DNA from: Haematobia irritans
Taxonomy: Eukaryota > Arthropoda > Insecta > Diptera > Muscidae
Length of the DNA: 64,000 nt
Assembly: GCF_050003625.1 (NCBI RefSeq)
Contig: NC_134398.1
Location: 28,303,211 to 28,367,210 of the forward strand
Reading direction: 5' to 3'
Shown here: positions 1-11,850 of the stretch, piece by piece
Position numbering within the stretch: the first letter of the stretch is position 1
Layout: each line of letters begins with the position of its first letter
Made by a program: the position numbers and the translations under genes
Notes under the pieces: generated by a model
Told to the model about the DNA's origin: nothing
Databases searched by the model: none
Seen by the model: only the letters and a program-made list of their open reading frames with translations

Positions 1-698
1 CAAAACACCTACTATTTATCATTCTATCTGTAAAGGGCATAAAAAAATACCAATACTATTGTAATTGCTAATAAGAACAAGGGGTGTGTTAAGTGTTAAG
101 GATACATTATGTCCTTGTTGAAATTTTGGAAAAATTCTCTTTGTTCTGTTTCGTAGATCGAATTGCGGATGGCGTGCGTGATCAAATCGCATGTTTAGAA
201 GAGGTTTTAACAAAAACCAAATCATATTTAACCATAAAATTCCTATTGGTAAAGGAATTTCATCAACTGAAGAACTGACATTAAACATTTGGGTGTAGTC
301 CGAACACAAAAATTGTGTTATTTAACCATCATCACCGTTTATCTATGCCAGAGAGATTGGAAGGGGAATTATGGTTGAATTGATACGAACCAAATGGAAT
401 GGGGGTTTCTTCTTGAGCAATAGCAAAATTAACCATTTTGTTACATTGTTCATGTCAAATAACGTTGTTAGTGTCGATACAATGGTCTCTACTCTACTTT
501 GTCGCCCAGTGATGCCAATTGTTTTTGTACTTTTTTTCCAATACACACATGACACTAATTATGTCATGTGGATGGATATGCAAATATATTGGTATGAATC
601 TTCCTCAAAGAATTTTGTTTGTTTGTTTATTTTTTGTCTTGTTTTTTAAGTTTTATTTATTTAAGGCGCAATTGTGATAGTTAATGTCATTATGGCTA
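1..698. other. Stretch with no recognisable gene
   Basis: AT-rich sequence with only short chance reading frames, none resembling a protein I know. No tRNA fold, terminal repeat or tandem repeat was seen before the repeat border near 699. Confidence 0.5.
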
Positions 699-2262
699 TT
701 TCGTTGCCATTCGTGCCAAAAATATTCTACCAAAATTTTAGCAAAAATCTACCAACCAACTAAAAAACACTTATTTTCAAGTTTGTCAAAATTTAATTTC
801 TACCGAAAATTTTGTCAAAATTTAATTTCTACCGAAAATTTTGTTAAAATTTTATTTCTACCGAAAATTTTGTCAAAATTATATTTCTATAGAAAATTTT
901 GTCAAAATGTTATTTCTATAGGAAATTTTCTCAAGATTTTATTTCTATAGAAAATTTAGTTAAAATTTTATTTCTATAGAAAATTTTGTTAAAATGTTAT
1001 TCCTATCGAAAAATTTGTCAAATTTTTATTTCTATAGGAAATTTTCTCAAAATTTTATTTCTATAGAAAAATTTGTCAAAATTTTATTTCTATAGAAAGT
1101 GTTGTCAAAATTTTAAAATTTTATTTCTATAGAAAATTTTGTCAAAATTTTATTTCTATGGAAAATTTTGTCAAAATTTTATTTCTATAGAAAAATTTTG
1201 TCCACATTTTATCTCTATAGAAAATTTTGTAAAAATTTTATTTCTATCGAAAATGATATCAAAATTTTATTGCTATAGAAAATTTTGTTAAAATTTTATT
1301 TCTATAGAAAATTTTGTCAACATTTTATTTCTGTAGAAAATGTATGTCAAAATTTTATTTCTATAGAAAATTTTGTCAACATTTTATTTATGTAGAATAT
1401 GTATGTCGAAAATTTATTTCTATAGAAATTTTGGTCAAAATGTTATTTCTATAGAAAATTTTGTCAAAACTTTATTTCTATAGAAAATTTTGTCCACATT
1501 TGATTTCTATAGAAAATTTTCTCAAGATTTTATTTCTATAGAATTTTTTGTTAAATTTTTAATTTTATAGAAAATTTTGTTAAAATTTTATTCCTATCGA
1601 AAATTTGGTCAAAATGTTATTTCTATAGAAAATTGTGTCAAAAGTTTATTTCTATAGAAAATTTTGTCAAAATTTTATTTCTATAGAAAATTTTGTCAAA
1701 ATTTTATTTCTATTGGGAATTTTTTAAGATTTTATTTCTATCGAAAATTTAGTCAAAATTTTATTTCTATAGAAATTTTTGTTAAAATTTTATTTCTATA
1801 GAAAATTTTATAAAAATTTCATTTCTATCGAAAATGTTATCAAAATTTTAATTCTATAGCAAATTTTGTGAGAATTTTGTGAAAATTTTATTTCTATAGA
1901 AAATTTTCTCAAAATTTTATTTCTATACAAAATTTTCTCGAAATTATATTTCTATAGATTTTCTTAAGATTTTTTTATACGAAATTTTCTCAAAATTTTA
2001 TTTCTATAGAAAATTTTGTTTCTATAGTAAATTGTCAAAATTTTATTTCTATAGAAAATTTTGTCACAATTTTATTTCTATAGCAAATTTTGTGAAAATT
2101 TTATTTCTAAAGGGTGATACGGTCAAAATTTGGTCAATATAAACTTGACGTATTTCTTTCAATTTTGCATTTAAAAAACTTGAACACCCCTCATTTTGAA
2201 GGTGTGTGTATGTAGAATGTTGCTCCTATTTTGATTTTGGAATTCACTCTTCAGTTGTCAAA

Positions 2263-3674
2263 ATGCCGTCCAAGCAAGTAGAGCAGCGTATCAAAATTTT
2301 GCTCGCGCATCGCGAAAATCCGAGCTACTCGCATGCAAAGCTGGCAAAATCGCTAAAAGTTGCCAAATCAAACGTTACAAATGTAATTAAAGTGTTTGGG
2401 GAACGTTTGTCGACAGCCAGGAAGTCTGGATCGGGGGGAAATCGAAAACCGGAAGGCGCTGAGACGACAAAGAGAGTTGCCGGTAGTTTCAAGTGAAACC
2501 CCAACCTCTCTCTCCGAGATGCCGCAAATAAGCTGGGTGTATCGTCTACAACCGTGCATCGAGCCAAAAAACGAGCCGGACTATCGACTTACAAGAAGGT
2601 AGTGACTCCAAATCGCGATGATAAACAAAATACGACGGCCAAAGCGCGATCCCGGAGGCTGTACACGACGATGCTGACGAAGTTTGACTGCGTGGTAATG
2701 GACGACGAAACCTACGTCAAAGCCGATTACAAGCAGATTCCGGGACAGGAGTTTTATACGGCAAAAGGAAGGGGAAAAGTAGCAGATATTTTCAAGCACA
2801 TAAAACTGCCAAAGTTCGCAAAGAAATATCTGGTTTGGCAAGCCATCTGTACCTGTGGCTTGAAAAGCAGCATTTTCATAGCTTCCGGGACTGTCAACCA
2901 AGAAATTTACGTGAAAGAGTGTTTGAATAAACGTCTGCTGCCTTTTATGAAGAAACACGGTTGTTCCGTACTGTTTTGGCCGGATTTGGCATCTTGCCAT
3001 TACGGTAAAAAGGCCATGGAGTGCAGAGATGGTCCGATTACCAATATTTTGGGTTTTCTACTGTCAAAAAGGTGTAAACGTCGAAAACGTCATATACCTG
3101 TATAAAACGTAGTAAATGTCAAAAATCACTTACAAAATTTTCCAGAGAAACTGGTATTTGATTAACTTCTGAATGCAATGCGTTTTCAAATTGTTGTAAA
3201 TGTGAAAATTGCCGTGGCAAAAGTCAGATTTTCAAAGCCTTGAACCTGAAGGCATACAAAAAAGTATGAAATAATTGGTTTTAAAAACCGTATACTATAC
3301 AAATTTCAATATTGTCAAAAACTAAGTATTTTACGGAGGTTTGCGACGTTTTTGACCTATGGTAAAATACGTCGTAAACGTATGTCAAATACTTTACAGT
3401 TTACGACAGACCATCTCTGATGGAGTGGTACGCCGCCAACAATGTGCAGGTGGTACCCAAGGACAACACGCCAGAGCTCCGCCCAATTGAGAAATACTGG
3501 GCTATTGTCAAGCGGAACCTAAAGAAGACCAAACAAACTGCTAAAGACGAGCAGCAGTTCAAGGCAAACTGGTTTTCTGCGGCGAAGAAGGTGGACAAGG
3601 TGGCTGCACAAAATCTGATGGCAGGTGTCAAGCGTGAGGCCCGGAAATTGGGAATTGGGAAAGCGAAAGCCTAA
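2263..3674 (+). pseudogene. DD37E transposase, inactivated (copy 1)
   Basis: The reading frame starts at the ATG at 2263 (MPSKQVEQR) with a helix-turn-helix-like N terminus, and the family is IS630/Tc1/mariner. The catalytic residues are visible as VVMDDETYV, FWPDLASCHY and TPELRPIEKYW. There are three lesions. A CGA to TGA stop lies at 2494-2496, judged against copy 2. A 396-bp MITE is inserted after the second aspartate. A 12-bp in-frame deletion near 3463 shortens the D-to-E spacing. Comparing both copies gives 37 residues between the second D and the E, hence DD37E. The C terminus ends GIGKAKA at 3674. It should not make active transposase. Confidence 0.85.
3024..3419. mobile_element. hAT-like MITE nested in DD37E copy 1
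   Basis: A 396-bp insertion with 11-bp perfect terminal inverted repeats CAGAGATGGTC/GACCATCTCTG, flanked by an 8-bp direct duplication ATGGAGTG (3016-3023 and 3420-3427). The second DD37E copy has the empty site (about 8298-8310). An 8-bp duplication and CAG-starting ends fit the hAT superfamily. There is no coding capacity. The interior contains AAACGT motifs in both orientations. Confidence 0.88.
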
Positions 3675-4540
3675 CTGAATATTTTTCCTGAATTTTATAC
3701 TAATTGAACTTGAAAAAGAAATTTAATTTGATTTTTTAAATAAACGATTTCACCGATTTACTCGCGTTTTCCCTTGACCAAATTTTGACAGTATCACCCT
3801 TTATAGAAAATTTTGTGAAAATTTTATTTCTATAGAAAATTTTGTCAAAATTTTATTTCTATAGAAATATTTTGTCCACATTTTATTTCTATAGAAAAAT
3901 TTCTCAAAATGTTATTTCTACAGGAACTTTTCTCAAGATTTTGTTTCTATAGGACATTTTCTATAGAAATTTTTGTTAAAATTTTATTAATATAGAAAAA
4001 TATCTCAAAATATTTTTTCTATAGAAAATTTAGTCAAAATTTTATTTCTATAGAAAATTTCGTCAAAATTTTATTTCTATAGAAAGTTTTGTCAAAACTT
4101 TAGTTTTACAGAAAATTTTCTCAAAATTTTATTTCTATAGAAAATTTTCTCAAAATTTTATTTCTATAGAAAATTTTCTCAAAATTTTATTTCTATAGAA
4201 AATTTTCTCAAAATTTTATTTCTATAGAAAATTTTCTCAAAATTTTATTTCTATATATATAGAAAATTTAAGCACCTATTAGTTGGAGAGGAGGATTTTG
4301 GAAAATCTACATTAGAAAATTCTACAAACCATTTTTGTTAGAATTCTACACTGCTGATATCCAAACATGATGAAGGTGCTCTGCTATAATCCAAGCAAAG
4401 GGCTTGGATATATCATATACATCCACATTAAGCAAGAAATCTCGATTTTTACCACCAAAACCTCTTTTCAAATCTCAATTTTTCATACTAGCAAAAAAAT
4501 TTTGCTACCTACCGATGCAAGTTATCAGACAATAGTCCTT

Positions 4541-5582
4541 TCATATTTCATATACAAATTTATTTGTACAACTAACGGCTTCAATTGATTCAAAACAGAA
4601 GTGCTGTTTTCTTAGTACTAGATACCCAAGCCGTGACGGACTAAAGGAAAAAAGAGTTCCCGTTGTCCAAAAAATGTGCAACACTGGCATCAGCTTTTGA
4701 ACCGACCTGATTGTTCCAAAAACATACCAACAGATGCTAGTTCGCCTGGAAGGCGAAGGTATTCGTAGCCTTACTAACTCATCCGTTTCGCAGTTCCCTA
4801 ATATACTCCTGTGGGCAGGCACCCATATAAGGTGAATATTGTACCACTATGCTATTTCGTTGAGAGATTTGCGACAGTCTATGGCCATTTTCGAGTTAAG
4901 GAACGGAGAGTCCAAGGATTTTATTGCCTGAGTATATATTTATATCCACATTTGATAGAAATTTACTCTTAGCCAATTTGCCACCTCTTTTATTGCTAAT
5001 ATTTCAGCCAGAAATACACAACAGTGATTAGTTAATCTTTTCGCAATTCGATGTTCCAGGTCTTTAGAATATTCTCCGAATGCCACTGGTCCAACCAATT
5101 TGAAGCCATCGGTGTAAAAATCTATATACGTTTATCCCTCGGGGTCTGTTGGGACTTAAAGTTTCAAACTTTTTGTCGAAAAGCAGTTTCGCTAGAATTG
5201 ATCACATCTGGCGTTATTTTGAGGACCGAATAGTGAACGTGCCTTTTTCGGACCACAGCCATAGCTCGCGCATTCATACAGCCGTTGTTGCAGCTGACTG
5301 TTTATATGTCTCATATTTTTAAAGGAATCGGCGCCTGGAATACACAAGCATGCCATTCGATGAATTATCTAAACTTGTCGGTTGCTGAGGTGCCGGCCAC
5401 TATACCACAACACCATTATAGACCTAACCACTGCCGTGTATAGCCAATGCACAATTATCGGTTTTAGTCCCCACTTGTCCCCTATTGCCTTTTTGAACGA
5501 GTTTACGGCTACCGTGACTTTTCTCGCCCTTTCTTCAATATTAAGTTTTAAGTTCAGCCTCCTGTCCAATATAAGTGATTGA
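4541..5582 (-). pseudogene. LINE remnant: RT tail and RNase H
   Basis: Read right to left, the minus strand gives the region after the reverse transcriptase ([17 protein letters not shown] near 5440). An RNase H-like stretch follows (YTDGFKL near 5120, VFLAEILAI, then WVPAHRSILGN near 4810). Stops interrupt it. A TAV(V)R segment plus RNase H fits I/LOA/R1-type non-LTR elements, and it resembles the fragment at 35.7-37.7 kb. Both ends are missing. Confidence 0.65.
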
Positions 5583-5745
5583 TTTGATTAATTGAATTGA
5601 TGAATTGATTAATTTCTGTGATTGATTTTTGTTTCTATTAAAAATTTTTTTGAATCAATTAAATTTTTCATTGAATATTTTTTAAAACTCAATTAAGACT
5701 TTAATTGGAAAATTTTTCGTAATTTTTTTTCTATGTAAGGAGATG
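5575..5745 (+). repeat. AT-rich D repeat, partial copy
   Basis: Contains the D-family core GTGATTGATTTTTGTTTC, AATCAATTAAATTTTTCATTG and a TTTAAAACTCAATTAAGAC segment. These are shared with copies at 18.5-20.0 kb and 34.3-34.6 kb. Confidence 0.6.
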
Positions 5746-6489
5746 GACTTAGCCGTGGGAATCAGTTTGCGCTGGAGGAATTTTTGGTGAACATTTTTAG
5801 CGTTTATTTTCATTACCGTACATCGACATCATTGGTACAACTATTACCGTTATAATATTAAGCCAAGTTCAAATGTAAAACTACCACTTTCATTATAGAT
5901 AAATACGACACATGTCACTTGTACACAATTTAATTTTTGTTGTTTTCATTGCATTGTACAAGCGGACACATATACTTCCGTACGTGACTAAGTAAAGGTG
6001 TGGTGGGTTTTGTTATTTTGTCACAAGTGTCATAAACGAAACCTCATAATAAATTCTAAGAGATGGTACGAAATGATACCACCAAATAAGGTAGTATGAA
6101 TATGTGAAAGAAAGAAAGAAGGCAAAAGAAACAAAAAAAACAATAACTATAAATAAACTAAAATTTTGTAAGAAACAAAGAAAACAAAACACTTGTATAT
6201 TTTCTCATTAGTTTAACTAAAAATTACGGGGAAAAAACAACAAAATCTGTCCGAGGCAAATTTTTCCATAGAGGTTAATCCATTTTGTTCCAGAAGAGAA
6301 GAAGCTCACTCACTCTGCATAGAGATAATTTTTCTTTCGTACAAAATTCAAATGTATCGAATTCACTCAAAATGACTACACTTTTTTTTCAATTCAATGC
6401 CAAAAATTAAATCCATTACAGACATCACCATTGATGGGTGGCCAAAAAGACATTAAAGTGTAGAAAAAAACACTTAGAGAATTTTTTCA
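5746..6489. other. Unassigned stretch with GAAA microsatellite
   Basis: No gene was recognised. A short GAAA run lies at about 6103-6120, within a purine-rich segment to about 6190. The next 29-bp array starts at about 6490. Confidence 0.5.
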
Positions 6490-7095
6490 AAATATGATTT
6501 CAATAGAAAATTTTGTCAAAATTTTATTTCTATAGAAAATGTTGTCAAAATTTTATTGCTATAGAAAGTTTTGTCAAAATTTCATTTCTGTAGAAAATTT
6601 TGTCGAAAGTTTATTTGGGTAGAAAATTTTATTTGTCTAGAAAATTTTGTCAAAATTTTATTTGTTTAGAAAATTTTGTTAAAATGTTATTTGTTTAGAA
6701 AATTTTGTCAAAATTTTATTTCTATAGAAAATTTTGTCAAAACTTTATGCTTTAGAAAATTTTGTTAAAATTTTATTGATTTAGAAAATTGTGTCAAAAT
6801 TTTATTTCTATAGAAAATGTTGTCAGAATTTTATTTCTATAGAAAATTTTGTCAACATTTTATCTCTATAGAAATTGTTTTTTTCAAAATTTCATTTCAA
6901 GAGAATTTTCTTTCAACATTTTATTTCTATAGAAAATTTTGCCAAATTTTATTTCTATAGAAAATTTTGGCCCAATTTTATTTCTATAGAAAATTTAGTC
7001 AAAATTTTATTTTTATAGAAAAATTTGTCAAAATGTTATTTCTATAGAACATTTTGTCAAAATTTTATTTCCATAGAAGATTTTGTCAAAATTAA
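6490..7095 (+). repeat. 29-bp minisatellite array
   Basis: About twenty degenerate units of the TTTCTATAGAAAATTTTGTC type. A subgroup near 6610-6780 has TTTGTTTAGAAA or TTTAGAAA in place of TTTCTATAGAAA, a local variant not dominant elsewhere. Confidence 0.9.
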
Positions 7096-7419
7096 CTTTG
7101 TCATTCAGTTTGTAACACATCGAAATATTGCTCTAAGACCCCATAAAGTATATACTGGGTCGTGGTGAAATTCTGAGTCGATATAAGCATGCCCGTCCGT
7201 CTGTTGATATCACGCCAACTTTCGAACGAAACAAGCTATCGACTTGAAACTTGGCATAAGTAGTTGTTATTTATGTAGGTCCGATGCTATTGCAAATGGG
7301 CCATATTGGACCACTTTTACGTATAGCCCCCATATAAACCGATCCCCAGATTTGCCTTCCGGAGTCCCTTAGAGAAGCAAATTTCGACCGATCCGTTTGC
7401 AATTTGGCACGTGGTGTTA
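7096..7419 (+). repeat. B-family repeat, left part (split by DD37E)
   Basis: Begins with the conserved B end (AACTTTGTCATTC, ACCCCATAAAGTATATA, GGGTCGTGGTGAAATTCTGA, GCCCGTCCGTCTG) and then enters the GCCCCCATATAAACCGATCC module. It is interrupted at 7418-7419 by the DD37E element and resumes at 8691. Confidence 0.85.
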
Positions 7420-8690
7420 AAGGGTGATACGGTCAAAATTTGGTCAATATAAACTTGACGTATTTCTTTCAATTTTGCATTTAAAAAACCTGAACACCTT
7501 TCATTTTGAAGGTGTGTGTGTAGAATGTTGCTCCTATTTTGATTTTGGAATTCACTCTTCAGTTGTCAAAATGGCATCCAAGCAAGAAGAGCAGCGTATC
7601 AAAATTTTGCTCGCGCATCGCGAAAATCCGAGCTACTCGCACGCAAAGCTGGCAAAATCGCTAAAAGTTGCCAAGTCAGCCGTTACAAATGTAATAAAAG
7701 TGTTTTGGGAACGTTTGTCGACAGCCAGGATGTCTGGATCGGGGGGAAATCGAAAACCGGAAGCCGCTGAGACGACAAAGAGAGTTGCCGGTAGTTTCAA
7801 GCGAAACCCTAACCTCTCTCTCCGAGATGCCGCAAATAAGCTGGGTGTATCGTCTACAACCGTGCATCGAGCTAAAAAACTATCGACTTACAAGAAGGCG
7901 ATGATAAACAAAATACGACGGCCAAAGCGCGATCCCGGAGGCTGTACACGACGATGCTGACGAAGTTTGACTGCGTGGTAATGGACGACGAAACCTACGT
8001 CAAAGCCGACTACAAGCAGCTTCCGGGACAGGAGTTTTATACGGCAAAAGGAAGGGGAAAGGTAACAGATATTTTCAAGCACATAAAACTGTCAAAGTTC
8101 GCAAAGAAATATCTGGTTTGGCAAGCCATCTGCACCTGTGGCTTGAAAAACAGCATTTTCATAGCTTCCGGGACTGTCAACCAAGAAATTTACGTGAAAT
8201 AGTGTTTGAATAAACGTCTGCTGCCTTTCCTGAAGAAACACGGTTGTTCCGTACTATTTTGGCCGGATTTGGCATCTTGCCATTACGGTAAAAAGGCCAT
8301 GGAGTGGTACGCCGCCAACAACGTGCAGGTGGTTCCCAAGGACAAGAACCCTCCAACACGCCAGAGCTCCGCCCAATTGAGAAATACTGGGCTATTGTCA
8401 AGAGGAACCTAAAGAAGACCAAAAAACTGCTAAGGACGAGCAGCAGTTCAAGGCAAACTGGCTTTCTGCGGCGAAGAAGGTGGACAAGGTGGCTGTACAA
8501 AATCTGATGGCAGGTGTCAAGCGAGAGGCCCGGCAATTCGGATTTGGAAAAGCGAAAGCCTAACTGAATATTTTTCCTGAAATTTATACTAATTGAACTT
8601 GAAAAAGAAATTTAATTTGATTTTTTAAATAAACGATTTTACCGATTTACAAGCGTTTTCCCTTGACCAAATTTTGACCGTATCACCCTT
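7420..8690 (+). mobile_element. DD37E Tc1/mariner-type transposon, copy 2
   Basis: 1271 bp with perfect 28-bp terminal inverted repeats (7420-7447 and 8663-8690) starting AAGGGTGATACGG, and TA duplicated at 7418-7419 and 8691-8692. The insertion splits the B-family sentence GTGGTGTTAGTATATGG at its TA. The body is highly similar to copy 1 without the nested MITE. Confidence 0.93.
7571..8563 (+). pseudogene. DD37E transposase, inactivated (copy 2)
   Basis: Starts at the ATG at 7571 (MASKQEEQR) inside a frame that also reads through the 5' leader. The N-terminal DNA-binding part is intact to about 7870. Compared with copy 1 it has a 9-bp loss and a roughly 17-bp loss around 7870-7900, which shift the frame. 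It also has GAG to TAG at about 8200 and a one-base loss at about 8357 between the second D and the E. VVMDDETYV, FWPDLASCHY and the PELRPIE coding stretch are all recognisable. The lesions differ from those of copy 1. Confidence 0.85.
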
Positions 8691-9055
8691 TAGTATATGG
8701 TCTCTAACAATCATGCAAAAATTGGTCCATAATTATATATAGCCCCCATAAAAACCGATCTCCAGATTTGACCTCTGGAGCCCCTTGGAGGAGCAAAATT
8801 CATCCGATCCGCTTGAAATTTGGTACGTGGTGTTAGTACATGGACTCTAACAACTATGCAAAAATTGGTCCATATCGGTCCATAATCATATATAGCCCCC
8901 ATATAAACCGATCCCCAGATTTGAACTCCGGATCCTCTTGGAAGAGCAAAATTCATCCGATCCGATTGAAATTTGGTACGTTGTGTTAGTATATGGACTC
9001 TAACAACCATGCAAAAATTGGTCCATAACAATATATAGCCCCCTTATAAACCGAA
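8691..9055 (+). repeat. B-family 153-bp units (right part)
   Basis: Resumes the B repeat after the DD37E element. About two units contain ATATATAGCCCCCATA, CGATCCCCAGATTTGA, AGCAAAATTCATCCGATCC and TGGTGTTAGTA. It runs directly into a 29-bp array at about 9056. Confidence 0.85.
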
Positions 9056-9380
9056 CATTTTGTCAAAATTTAATTTCCATAGAAAGTTTTCTCAAAAGTT
9101 ATTTCCATAGAACATTTTGTCAAAATTTTATTCCTCAAAGTTTTATTTCTATAGAAAAATTTATCAAAATTTTATTTCTATAGAAAAATTTGTCAAAATT
9201 TTATTTCTATCGAAAATTTTGTCAAAATTTTATTTGTATAGAAAATTTTATTTCTGTAGAAGATTGTGTTAAAATTTTATTGCTTTGGGAAATTTTTCCA
9301 AAATTTTATTGCTATAGAAAATGTTGTCAAATTTTTATTTCTATATTTTCGGAATTCGTCGAAATTTTTTTCTACAGAAA
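9056..9380 (+). repeat. 29-bp minisatellite array
   Basis: Degenerate 29-bp units in the plus orientation, following the B repeat and followed by family E. Confidence 0.85.
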
Positions 9381-9391
9381 AAAAGCTTACA

Positions 9392-9950
9392 GAGTAGCTT
9401 AACCAACAGAGGAAAATAATGTTTGTCAAATTTATTTGGGCAAAGCCCTATAGACTGCAAGATGGTTGGATGGAATTACCACATTCCTCATCAGCATCCT
9501 CTAGTTGCAGCAAAACTATCAACCAATAATCAGAATAAATTCAGGCAGTTCGCTAAACCCAAAGTGAACCACACATGAACCTTCCGAAAAAAGGTTTTAC
9601 ATGATAGCCGGCTTATGCCGAAATAAATTCATACAAACATCTCTCTTTTCCTTTGCCACCATCAAATCATCGATTTGAGTGCAGTTGGCTGGGTTTATTT
9701 TGAGCGTGCTTCCTCTTACTTCATTCGTGTTTTGTTTTTTATTGTTGGTTTGTACTGTAATCACATTTGTTGTTTTGATCTCAGCTTTAAAACCATTGTG
9801 TTGACTAAACTATAAGAGTAGCTTAACCAACAGAGGAAAATAATGTTTGTCAAATTTATTTGGGCAAAGCCCTATAGACTGCAAAATGGTTGGATGGACG
9901 CACGTTTCGGAATTGCCACATTCCTCATCAGCATCCTCTACTTTATTAAT
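9392..9950 (+). repeat. E-family repeat, 1.4 head-to-tail units
   Basis: The phrase GAGTAGCTTAACCAACAGAGG occurs at about 9393 and again at about 9815. Both occurrences lead into ATTTGGGCAAAGCCCTATAG and GGTTGGATGG, giving a period of about 410-420 bp. The unit also has GGCTGGGTTTATTTTGAGCG. Related copies lie at 38728-39282 and 47086-47350. Its small reading frames are not supported as genes. Confidence 0.8.
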
Positions 9951-9954
9951 TTAA

Positions 9955-10730
9955 TTTCTATATGCAAAATTTTGTCAAAATTTTACTTCTTTACAAAATT
10001 TTGTCAAAATTTTATTTCTATAGGTTTTTTTCTACAGAAAATTTTATCAATATTTTATTTCCACAGAAAATTTTGTCAAAATTTTATTTCTATAGAAAAT
10101 TTTCTCAAAATTTTATTTTTATAGAAAAATTTGTCAAAATTTTATTTCTATAGAAAATTTTTTTCAAAATTTTATTTCTATAGAAAATTTTGTTAAAATT
10201 TTATTTCTATAGAAATTTTTTTTAAAATTTTATATCTATAGAAAATTTTTTTCTTCAGAAAATTTTATCAATATTTTATTTCCACAGAAAATTTTGTCAA
10301 AATTGTATTCCTATAGAAAATTTTCTAAAAAATTTTATTTTTATAGAAAAATTTGACAAAATTTTATTTCTATAGAAAATTTTGTCAAAATTTTATATCT
10401 ATAGAAAATGTTACTTCTACAGAAAATTTTATCAATATTTTATTTCCACAGAAAATGTTGTCAAAATTTTACTTCTATAAAAAATTTTGTCAAAATTTTA
10501 TTTCTATAAAAAATTTTGTCAAAATTGTATTTCTATAGAAAATTTTGTCAAAATTGTATTTCTATAGAAAATTTTGTCAAAATTTTATTTCTATAGAAAT
10601 TTTTGTCAAAATCTTTTTCAATCGAAAATTTTGTCAAAATTTTATTTCTATAGAAAATTTTGTCAAAATTTTATTTCTATAGAAAATTTTGTCAAAATTT
10701 TATTTCTACAGAAAATGTTGTTAAAGTGTG
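9955..10730 (+). repeat. 29-bp minisatellite array
   Basis: Plus-orientation 29-bp units. A sub-block containing CAGAAAATTTTATCAATATT, TTATTTCCACAGAAAA recurs at about 10033, 10256 and 10420. This indicates duplication of blocks longer than one unit. Confidence 0.9.
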
Positions 10731-11850
10731 CGTTTGAACAACCTATTAGGATTGATTGCAACAAACGGACGGACACACCAAAGGGAATTTATATAGAATT
10801 TCTTACTAATTGAGGGTGCCTGTTGTTTATAGAGATTCAAGTCAAAATATCGTTATATTAAAAGAAAAACTAATATGAAAAAAATTATTATCTCCCTCAT
10901 CACTGGGCGACTGAGTATAAAAGACAAGTGTAAATCCATCCACCCACCCACATCATTCAATATTTGGCTAATTCTTTTGTAATCGACACGATTATAAATT
11001 ACCCTTTTCTACGTGTAGCTATCACATAGAGGGAAATTGTCTTATAAAATCAATAAACACAAACGAATATTCTTTTTGAATTTTAAAAATAGCTTCCATA
11101 CTGTCTCAAGAGTGACCACAATATATATACACAGTGGCAGGCATAAGTGGATAAACACATACATTGGCACATGGATATAGTGCAACACCACATTTTGTTA
11201 AGCCGTTTAGGCCATACGTTCATCATGTGAAAAAATATATCATTTTCAGGCATGCAAAACAGGCAACACAAATGGAAAACCTAAATGTTTTCCATCACTT
11301 GGTGGCTATAGTTTTCTGCTCAATGTATGCGGTTCAAGAAAAAAAAAAACAAATAAATGAATGAATGTTCAATTATTTGTCTTACTGAAAAATGGGTTTT
11401 GCGTATTTTTAATGGATTCCTCCAAAGAATAATAAATTGAAAATATATTTGTGGGTGTATAGAAATGTGCAACTGATCAAGCAGAGACACAGGCTATTAT
11501 TGCGCATAAATCTATATCTAAATAACGATATCACACTGTTCGTTCAAATCACAAAATTGATTGATCCAATTAATTTTCAATTGACATTGCTTAAGACCAA
11601 CTCAGTAATCAAAATATTTTCATTTCAATATACATGTATACATAAATGTTTTTTTCCGTGTAAAGTGATAGCTTGTAGCTTTATAATAAAACATTTTATT
11701 AAATCTCTTAGGGTTTAAAATATATTAAAACAATTGTCATTGCCCGTAGAACGTATGGATCTTAGTAATTAAGAAAACCTCGAGAAGTGTAATCAAACAG
11801 AACGTTATAACCCCATGGAACATAATGGTTTACAATACAATTAAAAACAA
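10731..11850. other. Unassigned stretch
   Basis: No gene recognised. A TATAAAAG in GAGTATAAAAGACAAGTG at about 10912 is followed by CATCATTCAAT about 45 bp downstream, which could be a core promoter. No convincing reading frame follows. A CA-poor AT-rich tract leads to the C module. Confidence 0.4.

Larger units (their letters stand above)
2110..3801 (+). mobile_element. DD37E Tc1/mariner-type transposon, copy 1
   Basis: The ends are inverted repeats starting AAGGGTGATAC; the right end differs from copy 2 by one base (GACAGTATC for GACCGTATC). TA is duplicated at 2108-2109 and 3802-3803. Removing the element restores a CTATAG-type unit of the 29-bp array. It is about 1.29 kb once the nested 396-bp MITE and its target duplication are subtracted. 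It carries a broken transposase and is non-autonomous. Confidence 0.9.
699..4365 (+). repeat. 29-bp minisatellite element, copy 1 (interrupted)
   Basis: The left border (about 699-735) reads GTTGCCATTCGTGCC followed by an AATATTCTACC stretch. The array of degenerate 29-bp units follows (784-2109 and 3804-4262); each unit contains the dyad TTTCTATAGAAA and AAAATTTTGTC. The right border (4263-4365) has GTTGGAGAGGAGG, GAAAATCTAC and GAATTCTAC. The same borders recur at other arrays in this window, so the array is read as the interior of one mobile unit. A DD37E transposon sits inside it at a TA within CTATAG. Confidence 0.75.

Noticed and set aside
684..950. Open frames such as MSLWLF...[12 protein letters not shown] and many [24 protein letters not shown] proteins across the window
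   Set aside because: They are translations of the 29-bp repeat: three units (87 bp) make a 29-residue cycle, so any array gives such frames. There is no start context or family likeness.
784..2109. CRISPR-like regular repeats
   Set aside because: Units are contiguous with no unique spacers, in a eukaryotic genome; this is a minisatellite.
7424..7570. Start of DD37E copy 2 protein at 7424
   Set aside because: The upstream 49 codons read through the inverted repeat and leader; copy 1 and the family-like N terminus support the ATG at 7571.
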